The notes under the pieces were generated by a model, which saw only the letters and a list, made by a program, of their open reading frames with translations, did no database searches and was not told the origin of the DNA. Shown piece after piece: positions 44,100 to 54,800 of a stretch of 64,000 nt of DNA. The translations under genes were made by a program, and so were the position numbers. The stretch is taken from assembly GCA_038503035.1 (NCBI GenBank), contig JAVSML010020801.1, positions 62,001 to 126,000 on the forward strand, written 5' to 3'. The stretch is from Crocodylus rhombifer (Eukaryota; Chordata; Crocodylia; Crocodylidae). The first letter of the stretch is position 1, and each line of letters starts with the position of its first letter.

Positions 44100-45065
44100 C
44101 CAGTCATAAATGAAACAGCAAAGGAAAATGAGGTTGACTTTGCTGGACTGCTTCCCAAGAAACATCAGGTGATCATTGCAGACACGGGAACCCAGGAGCC
44201 ACCTCTCAGCGTGACACCTCTCGTCAAACCCACCCAGGATGGTTGCAGCAGAGTGAGATTCCCATTAGCGCATTGTAGCATGGCTGCTTGGCTGTCTGCG
44301 TATCGCCAGAAAAGCTTTTCTTCCTGGTTCATCAGACAGGCGTGTCATGGTGCAATCTGTATCCCTCCCTGGCCCGTTCCACGCCTCGGGTTTAGGAACT
44401 TCTGCTCCAAGAGGCAGCGAGGTACGCGGTCCCTTGTACATCCACCAACACGACATCCCTCAGGCTCTGCCATGCATCAGGAGCCATGTGCACCGGGGAT
44501 AATGAGGGAGACGTGCGTGGAGGATTCTGGCGGGATCAAACCGAGCAGCATGGGGGCGGCGTTGGGGAATTGCTACTATGAGCAGGTCTGCATCCAGCCG
44601 CATGGCACAGCTGGAATCGCACAGCCTGGTGACAACGTCTTTCCTTATCAAACAGTGTCCTGGGGAGCCTGGGACTTGTTCCCAGGAACTTTCCCAGGCA
44701 ACATTTCCCTGCCCATGGGTGTGAGGAGCAGCCATATGAGAGACCACACATTTTGCTTCTCTTACCCAGAAGCACGTCCCACGTGTCCCCATGACCAGTT
44801 GCCATAACACCAGTACTTTGTGCCCAGAAGCCAGAGCTCTGCGGTGATGTCTACACAGTCGGCCCCCGGGCACAGGTCACAGGCGCAGGCGTGGGAGGGA
44901 CGCTGCAGACAGCATCAGGTCTGGGGCTGGGGCTTTGGTCCCAGTGCCCCCTGGAGCAGGGGGCTGGGGCGGGGACGGTTGGTGCTGCCCCATGACTTGT
45001 CCCCAATGGGCTTTCCCTGCTCCTGAGCCTGCCCTGCCAGTGCCCGGGCTGGGGCACACACAGCC
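44100..45065. repeat. Upstream flank of receptor copy B (duplicated unit)
   Basis: The counterpart of 18190-19075. The best match runs from about 44310 to 45050. The 239-codon plus-strand ORF at 44088-44807 has no equivalent in copy A and no recognisable domain, so I treat it as chance. Confidence 0.7.
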
Positions 45066-45724
45066 GGTCTCAGCTGCATGCTCCTACCTCAGGCGGGTCA
45101 GGTCGGTCTCTCCTGTCCCATCCCTCTGCTCCCTGCCCTTTAACAGACCAAACCCCCCGTCCTTCCCAGGCCTGAGCCAGGAGAAGGAGCGCCTGTAGCT
45201 GCAAGTGCTGGGGAGCCCTGAGGGGAGCCAGGGCTGAGGGGAGCCAGGGTCTCCAAGCCAGAGGCTGCCCCGTCTCTCTAAATAACGGGGCTAAATGAAG
45301 CTGGTTCCTGGGGGTCCTGGGGAAGAGCTTTCCCTTCCTTCCTGTGCCCCCCACCCCCAGCTCAGCACAGCCTGGGGGCCTCAGGCCTGGGGGAGGCCTC
45401 CCTGCCGCCGGCAGTCCGGGGACACGGAGACCTGGGTGGTGCTGAGGGACCAGAGCCCAAGTGGCACACAGCCCCCTGTGCTTTCCCCCAGCTCTGGGGA
45501 CCGGGGGGGCCCCACACGCCGTGCAGAGCTCGGGGCTGACCCTCCCCTGCTCTCCCCAGGGCCACGGGCAGGGCTGGCCCCGGGTCCCACACGTCCCTGG
45601 GATTGGCAGCAGCAGCTCCGGTTTCATGCTGCACCTTCGCCCCTTGTCCCAGCCCCTCCCTGGGACTCCTGCAAAGTGAAAGTACCCAGCCACGGCCCAG
45701 GGATCCACGCAGGCAGGAGAGGAG
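45066..45724 (+). promoter_or_regulatory. 5' flank and presumed promoter of receptor copy B
   Basis: Conserved with the copy A 5' flank (21536-22176). It is GC-rich, with no clear TATA box near the start. AAAGTGAAAG at 45673-45682, about 45 bases before the ATG, fits the AANNGAAA half of an interferon-regulatory-factor element. This is a short motif that could be chance. It is altered in copy A, and copy C has only AAAGGGAAGG at the corresponding place. Confidence 0.35.
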
Positions 45725-45809
45725 ATGGCGACTGTGGGGGGACGCATGGACGCCTGGGCCCCGCGCCTCGGGGGCCTGCTCCTGTTTCTCGTCGTCCTGG
45801 GGACAGCAG
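45725..45809 (+). CDS. Copy B exon 1: signal peptide
   Basis: ATG at 45725 starts MATVGGRMDAWAPRLGG followed by the hydrophobic LLLFLVVLGTAG, a typical signal peptide. The donor is CAG|GTAAGT and the phase is 1. A second in-frame ATG (codon 8) is a possible alternative start. Confidence 0.7.
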
Positions 45810-48800
45810 GTAAGTGCGGGGCTGGTGGGACTGGACTGGTCTGGCTGTGTCAGCCCTGGTTTAATGACAAAGTTCAACTGTCCCTTTCTCTGGGGAGGGA
45901 AAGCTGTTCCTCAGGGCCCGCAAGAAGCAGCCGTGCCCAGTCTACCTCTCCCGATAGGAGCCCTGCAGCCAGCCCTGGCGCCACTTCCCAAGGTTGAGAC
46001 CCTGGCTCGTCTCAGCCCCTGGCTTCCCTGGGCACCCACAGCACCCGCACCTCTGGGAGCTCCTTCTCCTGCGACAGCTCCAGGATGGACAGGGGGTTTC
46101 CTCCTTTACAGAGGAGGGATCAGAGTGCCCCAATGTCTCCAGCAGCACGGCAGTCTGCCCCAGAACAGCCCATCTCCCTGGTGTCTCCGGTTCCCTCTGT
46201 GCCCCCTCGGGCTTCACTCTGCCCTCCCCGGGGCCGTCTCTCCTCTCTGTCTGCCCAGCGACCTTTGCTCCCATCCAGCTCTCTCAGGTAGGGTTGCCAG
46301 CCCTCCCAGATTGGCCACAAGTCTACTGGAATAGGCATCGATCTCCCGGTGACTATAAAAAGCAATCCGGGAGATTGATATTGTGAATTTGTTGGGCAGT
46401 ATGATTAATAATAACATTACGTTGTATTGGGGAAAAATCTGCCAGAACAGCTTCAGTCAGAGTTGGCAACCCTACTCTCAGAGCCTCTCTCTCCTCGGGC
46501 CCATGCAGCCACAGCTCCAGTAAAACAATTAAAACAGTGTACTACCAGAGGGACAACACGCCCTCAGCACTATGAGACATGAAGCCATGGGGAAGCAATG
46601 AGGGGCAGTCTCCAGGACCTCCACCCAGGCCCCCCGTGCCCTCTGCCCCTGGGGTGAGCAGGGCATCAAGACATCCCACCAGGGAGCCTTTACAAGCACT
46701 GTCTTCAGTCAGGCAGCTACACCGAGCCCCCAAAGGCAGCAATCCTGCTGGCCCAGCCTCCTCAGTCCCCCCCGGTGCAGGGGCAGCTGAGCGCTGGGAC
46801 CAGAGCCCGCCTGGAGCAGCGAACTCCCGGCAGCCCCGTGTTTGCAGACAACAGCCCCGCTCTGGGTGGGCCACGAGGCCTTACGGCTGCTCCCACTTCC
46901 CCCCATGCAGGTTCCCAGCTGCAGGTGACCACGGCGCCCTCCTCCACGGCCCGCCTGGGTTCGGGGGCCCTGCTGCAGTGCCGGTTTGATGTTGGGGGGC
47001 TGGTGGCCCTGGACTCCCTGCGGGTGACATGGTATTTCTGGGAAGACAAGGTGGCCTGGTATGAGCAGGGCAGGAGCCAGGCCCAGCCCAGAGCCAGCCT
47101 GCCATCGGAGAAGGAGCTGCGGAGCGGAGACGCCTCCCTGTCCCTGGCCATGGTGACGGTGTCAGTCGAGGGCTTGTACCGGTGTGTTGTGGGCTACAGG
47201 GCACAGCAGCACCACGGGGAGACCACCCTGCGCCTGCTCGGTGAGGACAGGAGAGGAATCCAGGGCATGCCCATGACCATGCTGGGGCTGGATGGGGGCT
47301 GGGGACAGCATGTACAAGTGGATCTGCGTTATTCATGTCAATTAATAATAACACTATGTCATGTTGGAAAAAAATCCCCTGGAATAGCTTCAGTCAGAGT
47401 TGGCAACCCTACCTCCAGCTCTCTCAGAGCCTCTCTCCCCTCCGGCCCACACAGCCACACCTGCAATCAAACAATAAAAAAGTATACTAGCCGAGGGACA
47501 TCACTCCCTCAGTACTCTGAAACATGAACCATGGGGAAGCAATGAGGGGCCATCTCCAGGCCTGGTTGCCAGGCCCACGCTGCCCTCTGCCCCTGGGGTG
47601 AGCAGGGCATCAAGACATCATACCCGGGAGGCTGCATCTCAGCTGGGCACTGCCCACTGGGGCCCCAGCACCTCCCTGGGGACTCCTGCAGGGATCAAAC
47701 TTCTCCGGATTTGTGTGCTCCACGTCCCCTTATCTAACCCACCTGGTTGTGCAGCTCGGGGATGGGAAGGCCTGGTCCACCGGGCACGGTGCTGCAGTGC
47801 CAGTCTGCAAGCAGGGTGACTCACAAATGCCACACCCCAGGTCCCACATGATGCAGTGACTCTCTCCTTCCAGCTACCCCGACGATCTCCATCCCGAGAG
47901 AACCAGCTGTAGCCGATGTGGAGACCTCGCTCCTGTGCCATGTGGGGGGATTCTTCCCCAGGGACGTGGACGTGGCGTGGCTGAGGGACGGGCAGGTCCT
48001 GCAGGGCTCCACCCGCTCCAGCCCCCAGAGGAACCTGGACGGGACCTTCAACCTCACCCTGACCTACACCTTCACCCCCGCCCGCAGCGACACCAGCAGC
48101 ATCTTCTCCTGCCGCGTCCACCATGCGGCTCTGGGGCAGCCACTGCAGGAGGACGTTTCCCTGGTCATCATAGGTGAGTGTCTGTGCTGGGACCCACCTC
48201 CCATCCTACCTGTGGACACTGAGGCGGTTCTTTCCCCCTCCCCGAGGCAGCACAGAGCTGCTCCAGGCTGCATGCAGACAGCGCTGTGCTGCAAACCAGC
48301 ATGGTGTGGGGCTGCATTATGCAATGGGAATGCTCCTTCCCTCGTGGATGAGGTGGAGCATCGAGGAGCAGAGCGACGCAGGCCTGATGGGACCTCTCAG
48401 GCTGCTGCATCCAGGCCTCTGTGTTCCCGGTGCATGGCCGGGCACAGGGATCCCCAGCATCCCAGAGCAAACCCAGGCCCATGACTGTGAGGGCAGCAGC
48501 CAGGGTGCAAAGGATGCCAGACCATGCACCAGATGTGGCCACAGGAGAGACAAGGCCCTGCCCATGTCCTGCCTCTGCAGCCAGAGGGAGGAGGGGATTG
48601 CAGGTGGAGGCTGGCTTGGGGGTCTTGGGGAAGACCCTGCTCCCTTCAGAGCAATGCTGCAAGCAGAGCTCTGCCTTGTTCCATAGGTGGATTAACGCCC
48701 GGGCCTGCTGGGCACTGGCGCAGAGGCCTTCTGCCAATGAGGGCCCCTCCGCAGCGAGAGGCAGGCAGCGCATATGCACTGCTCGCCACAGGCACACAGG

Positions 48801-51800
48801 TGGCCAGGAACCCGGCAGACACCAGCTCTCCAACAAATACCAGCTCCACAACCCAGCAGCCACCATGTCCGACTGCAGCTTATATAGGTAAGTCTGTGGA
48901 GGGGAAGAAGGGGCATGGGGGTGGAAATTGAGGCTCCCACAATTAGGGATGGGGCTGGAGCAGGGACATCACTGCCCAGCCTCTGCCAGGGCAGTGCATG
49001 CTTGGGGCAGGGAGCAGGACAGAGGCGCAGGTGGCTCATCCAAGGGGTTGGGGTGGGGGAAGGAGGGGCAGCTCCCTGGTGCTGCATGCACTCCTGGGGG
49101 AGGCGTGGTGGGCTCTTGCCCCCAAGATTTCTGCATGGGGCAGAGGTGGGCCGCATTCCATTTGCTCAGGTCTCTCTCCACCACCACTTTTGCCCCATGT
49201 GTCCCCTGACTGCCCCAGCAAAATATTAGTCCAAGCATTGGAATAGTATAAAAGCCATGGCACTTCCAGCTCTCTCTGTCTGTCCATCACGCCAGCTGTG
49301 CATGTGCCACCCGGAGCCTCCCGGACAGCAGATACACAGGCGGAGGCTGCCTGGGCCAGGCTGTGCTCCCCGCTTGGGAAGGGGTGTAGGGAGAGACCCA
49401 GGCTGTGGCATGGGGTATGCTGCCACAGAGAGTGGCTTGTGGCACTGAATGGGGCATTGCATGTGGTGCACGGTGGGTGGCACACCGCAGGGTGCCTCAC
49501 GGGCAGTGGGTGCGGTGGGGTGCGGGCAGTGTCTGCCGCTGCAGCACGTGGCCACATGGTGGGGTGCCCCCCCAGTCCCTGCGTGGCACAGTGCAGCAGC
49601 ACTGTGCACCACACCTGCACAGCCTCGAGCCATACCCCACCTGCACAGGGAGTGCCCACTCTCTGTGGCGATGGCACTCGTGGTGGCATGGAAGGGCACG
49701 GCTCATGGCAGAACATGGACGAAGCAACCGCCGGTGCAGGAGTGCCAGGAGCACCCGCCAGCTGCACCACACCAGCACTCTCCAGGGGGCAACATGCACA
49801 AATACACCACAGCCCCCCACTCCAGGAGCGCCCGCCACCTGTAGCAAGCAGCGATGTGGTGGGCACCCCCCACACGTGCAGCACCATGCGGCCACGTGTA
49901 TACCACCCTAAAGACCAGCCCCCTCGCAGGGAGTGGCCACTAGCTGTGATCACAGGGCGCTCAGAGAGTGGGTGTCACACGGGGTCCATAGGGGAGGGGC
50001 ATGGCATGCAGCCACAGGGTGCCACACAGGGAGCGGGCACGGGGGGCTCAGACAATGCCCATCAGCAGAAGCACAGGGCTGCGAGGCAAGGCATGCCCCT
50101 TGTCCCCACAAGCTATGCCCCCGCTTGCCATACGCCCAGTGTGCCCTGCACCATGCCCCAGGGCCATGAGCCACATGCCCCCCATGCGCCCCACACTCAT
50201 GACCCTGGGCCACTAACCACAGCTGCAGCAAGTGGGCATTCCACAAGCCCCCGCACCATGGCCGCTTCCCACGACATGCCCCGTGGTCATGTACCACGCC
50301 CTCCCCTCCCCCGTGAACCGTGGGTCTGGTGCTGGGGTACGGTGTGGGGAGCAGCCACGGTGAGGGGAGCATCCACTGGCTGTGGCCTCGTGGTTTGGGC
50401 TCTTCCCCATGCCATGTGGCCACAGCCAGTGGATGCTTCCCTCACCGTGGCTGCTCCCCACACCATGTCCCAGCACCACTGCCCCCTGCACACCCTGTGC
50501 CACACCCCATGGCCACTCCCCATGCCATGGCCGAATCCCACACCACGCCCCATGGCCATGCAACACCCCTCCACTCAGCCGCCTGCCATGCCCCCCTCGT
50601 GTGAAGTGGCGGAGAGCGGGGTGGAGTGGGGCTGGACCCAGAGTGGCAGCAGGAGGGAGGCAGAGCAGGGCAGGACCCAAAGCGGCAGCAGGCGGGGGAG
50701 TGGGGCTAGATCCAGAGCGGCAGGGGGGGCGCGGAGCCGGACTTGGTATTCCATGCCCAGCCTCACACCTTCTCCGGCCCATCGTTCATGACGGGCATTG
50801 TGCTAGCTGAGGTATAAAAACCTGGAGGCAGGAAGGAGCCAGTGGAGGGAAGAAAAGAAATAGGTTGAAATATAATCAGGAAGGTCTTTCTGCCCCCTCC
50901 CTGCCCTGCACTTCTCAAGGGGCAGGAGAGGGTTTTGAGTCTTTTGAGTGCAAAGTGCTGCAGGGCAGGGAAGAGATGGGGCGAGGGGAGGGGGAGAGGG
51001 TGTCGTGTGGGTAGGTGGAAAAAGAGGGAGCGGGGAGTCTGGGACATCAGCAAGGATTCATGGTGGAGCTGCGTGGGGAGCCCCAGAATGGGATCAGAGG
51101 GGGCTGCAGAGCAGGAGCAATGGGCACTGGTATTGCTGCGTGGGGAGCCCAGGGCCGGGGCTGGAAGAAGAGCGGAAGCTGCCGTTAACCTTGCGGAGAT
51201 GGAGAGGAGCAGTGTGTGCTGGCCTGCAACAAGTGCCTGGATCCAGGGGCAGGGCACTGACTGCGGCCCACCCCACACTGCTGCTGGTGCCCCAGTGCTG
51301 CGGGCAGTCAGGGAGGGCAAGCAGGTTGGAGGAGCCGTCTGCCAGGGACCGGCCATTCATTACCGTTCGCTCTAAGCAGCGCTGCCAGGACCTGCTTCTC
51401 TTCACTCCACAGTGAGGCTCCGGCTCCTTGTTCTCCGTGCAGAGATTATAGCTTTTAAGGCCATCACCATGCAGGGTACTTGGGAGACTCAAGGATCCTG
51501 GATTGATCTGATAAAAAACTCACAAATTCTCTGACAAAACCCCCAAACTTCACGAGTCAAATGAAAGCCAGCTCCCCCAACTGTGCTCACTCCTAGGGGG
51601 AGGGGGACCCATGCCCCCAAGATGTGTGCGTGGGGTGGGTGGGGGCTGGGCACTGCCCACTTCAGGGTTGGGCTCCTGCCCTGCTGCCCTCCCCGCAGGC
51701 CCCCGCATCCTGGCTGGTGCGACGCGGAGCTGCAGGGCACAGCACAGCTGCGCAGGAGGCTGCCTGCCACCATGAGCTCCACGCTGCCCTGGGGACGCAT

Positions 51801-54800
51801 CCCCTGCCTGCGCGGCCACAGAAGGAGCAGCAGCACGAGGTTGTGTGCAGGAGGGTGGGGAGTATGAGCCTGCAGCTGGCAGCGCAGAGCCCCTGCCCCA
51901 CGCATAGATCTGGGGGTAGGGAAGTCCTTTGGGGGGGCAAATTGGGGCAACTACCCCTGACCCTGCACTTTAGGGGGTGACGCAGAGTTGGGTGGAGCAG
52001 CGGCTCCACATCCAGCTGCTCACTAATCACCCCCCCACACCACCAACGCCGCCGATGCCGACAGTAGCTTCTTCGGGTCCAGGTCCAGTGAGATCAGAGT
52101 GGGGGCAGGGTCCCATGTGAGCTGATTTGCCCTGGGCCCTGCACTCTGCTCGGGTCAGCTCTTTCAAGAGGGCACGGGTCTGCCCCACCTCCCAGGAGTG
52201 CATGCCACGGCGGGAGTCAGCCACGTCTTCCCACCCCTGAGTGACCCACCCGTGGCCCTCTCAACTCTCTGCGGGGGCCCTGCAGCAGCCGCTCGTTGCA
52301 GCCTCGGGCCCTGGACCCCAAGCCCTCATGCTGCCTGGCTGAGCAGCTGCCCCAGCCCTGCCCAACTCTGCCCATCCCTATGGGGCCCTCAGTCTTGCCC
52401 CCACTACCCTGTGGGAACTGCTTTCCAGGCTGCCAGAGGGCCATGTGCATGTACAAGGTATAATGTGCCATAAATCCAATCCTCAAAGGGAATTTAAAAG
52501 GCACCTTTTGCAAAAAAGCCTACTGCATACAAAAAATAGGCAGTGGGACTGAAAGAGATTAAAACATTGAAGTACGGGTATGCAAAACAAGCCCTTTTTG
52601 ATATGGATTTGGATTCAGCCCGAATCAGGGACAGTGATTCGATTTGTAGATTCAGATCACTGTCCCCGATTTGATTTACCCAAAACAGAATCCAAAGATT
52701 TCGTGGTAATTTGGAGAATCAGCTAATCAGACATTGACACAACGTTAAATGTTTTTTCTATGTATCTTGAGGTAGCAGGGGCGTGTGATCACTGTGATGC
52801 TGGGGCAGATGGAGTGTCCCACAGGAGTGCAGCACCCCCGTGCTCGATGGCAAACCCAGAAGTGGATCAGAAGTACTTCCAGTCCACTTCCAGGCTGGTT
52901 GGGGAGCACACTGGGGAGTTCTCCCCACCCCGCCAGGCTCAGTGGCTGGCCACAGGAAGACCCTGGGAGCCCCCCTAGACCCAGGAGACACCAGTTGCTG
53001 AGCCAGGTGGGTGCAGGGGGCCCCCAGCACACTCCCCAGAGGACCCAGAAAAGGACCAGAAGTGCTTCTGGTCCACTTCTGAGTCTGCTGCCAAAAGCAC
53101 GGGGGAGCCCCCACGCTTCTGCAGGACGCTCCACGCACCCCAGCATCACAGTGATCATGAGCCCCTGCCACTTAGAGGTATTTAAAAAAAACATTTAAAG
53201 CTGGGTCTATGTCCAAATTGCCAAATCTTTCCAAATCCCACCGAGTTGATTCAGAGGACTCTGATTCGATTCAGAGAGATAAAAGGGTCCTCTGATTTGA
53301 TTCAGACTCAGAGATTCAGCCACCAAATTGGGCCAAATCTCCACCGAATCGAATCAGGAACCGAAGCTTCACAGAGCCCTATTAAGTAGTCTGTGCACTT
53401 CACCAATTGCCAGACAACTGGTGTTCTCAGGATGTTGAAAGCAAAGAGGAAATTCCCAGCGATGACACTGAAGTGGTTCCAGATAACAACACCCAACATT
53501 TGTTGTGTTTTTTGTCCCAAGGTGCCTAAAACACTGCAGCCATATAGTCCTTAACAGGCCCTGGCCTGGGCAGAGGGAGGAGGGCGGGAAGCCTGGACCA
53601 GAGACCACCTGGGCTCCTGCCTTTCGCCTCAGCCTCAGCCCTGCTGGTGAGGCTCAGGCAGCCACCCCTTGGCACTTTTACATGTGCTCCGGGGGTGTGG
53701 GGTGACACTTGTGTGTCATATTTCCCATTCATAAAAATGATGGTGGCAGCACTTGAACTAAAGCTTGTTCAATGAACTTTAGTTCAAGCACCCCCATCAC
53801 CAATTTGAAGCACTGGGACACCGATTCATGGTAAAATTGAGTGGTTATTTTTGACATTGCATGTTGGGCTTTATGAATGCACCATGTAAGCATTTAATGT
53901 GTCTTTTTATTAATGCTTTTAGATACAGTAAAGTTTATAATTGGGGGGGCTCTAAATTTATGTTTGTCCAGGGCCCCAATAAATCTTAATCCACCTCTGC
54001 CTTGTTTTCTCTTCCTGACTCTGAGTGCAGGAACTGTAATCATCCTGGCAATCCTGCTTGGAGCAACAGTTGTCGCCATAATCATTTACTGCTGTATGAA
54101 GAGGAGGAGAGGTAAAGTGGGGAGAGGCCATTGGGCTTCAGGGTCACAAAGGGAGGTGACAGGTCAGAGAGGGTGGAGGGAAGTATGGGTGTCGGGGGGT
54201 GGAGAGGCTTGAGCTCAGACTGGACGTATCTCCCATGCCATCCCAGGCTGACCCCTGTGCTGTGTGTTGCTCTGACCCTAGGCTGGGCGGTCCCCTACTC
54301 TGTCGCAGAGGTGCAGGTGCCGGAGCGGTGCCTTCTGGGCCAAGAGGTGACCCTGCGCTGCTCCATGGAGGGGACATTCCCCAAGAGCGTAACTGTGACA
54401 TGGGAAAGGATCCGCAGTAATTACAGGACAATGTCTAAGAGTGCTGAGGGCCAAGACATCCCCGAGCACCAGCCAATATTACCCGCCCTCCCCCCGGGCT
54501 GGAGAGTGACAGAGGAGAGAGCTGGGACCCGCCTCACGTCCTCCCTGACCTTCACCCCCGTGGTGCGGGATGATGGAGCACGGGTCCGGTGCATCTTCCT
54601 CCATGAGGGCAAACAAATCAGAGAGGAGCAAGTGTCCCCGGAGATCCGGGTGTGGGGTGAGTGCCCAGCTCCCCTGATACTACTTCCAGGTGTGGTCGTG
54701 GACTGCTGCTCCAATGGAGGGATGGAGCTGGGGACAGACCAGTTTTTGGGGTGAGCAGGCCTCACCCAGCCCTCATGGCACTACTCCAGGAACAGCCAGC

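Larger units (their letters stand above)
48682..53999. mobile_element. 5.3 kb insertion with hAT-like ends in copy B intron 3
   Basis: Left end CATAGGTGGATTAA, right end TTAATCCACCTCTG (inverted match), flanked by CCTTGTTC (48674-48681) and CCTTGTTT (54000-54007), an 8-bp duplication with one change, as hAT elements make. Copy A retains the uninterrupted site (CCTGCCTTGTTATC near 29115). No transposase is recognised inside. The interior is a patchwork: TATA-like sequences near 49245 (GTATAAAAGCC) and 50812 (GTATAAAAACC), a 57-bp palindrome at 50.4 kb and a foldback repeat at 52.6-53.4 kb. It is probably a composite of several insertions. Confidence 0.65.

Noticed and set aside
44088..44807. 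239-codon plus-strand ORF upstream of copy B
   Set aside because: The homologous flank of copy A does not keep this frame, and no domain is recognised.
49298..50791. 497-codon plus-strand ORF, with long ORFs also on the minus strand (up to 305 codons)
   Set aside because: Open in several frames on both strands, of low complexity (His, Pro, Cys, Trp-rich), spans a palindrome and has no domain. It reflects G/C-rich composition with few stop triplets, inside a transposon-ended intron insertion.
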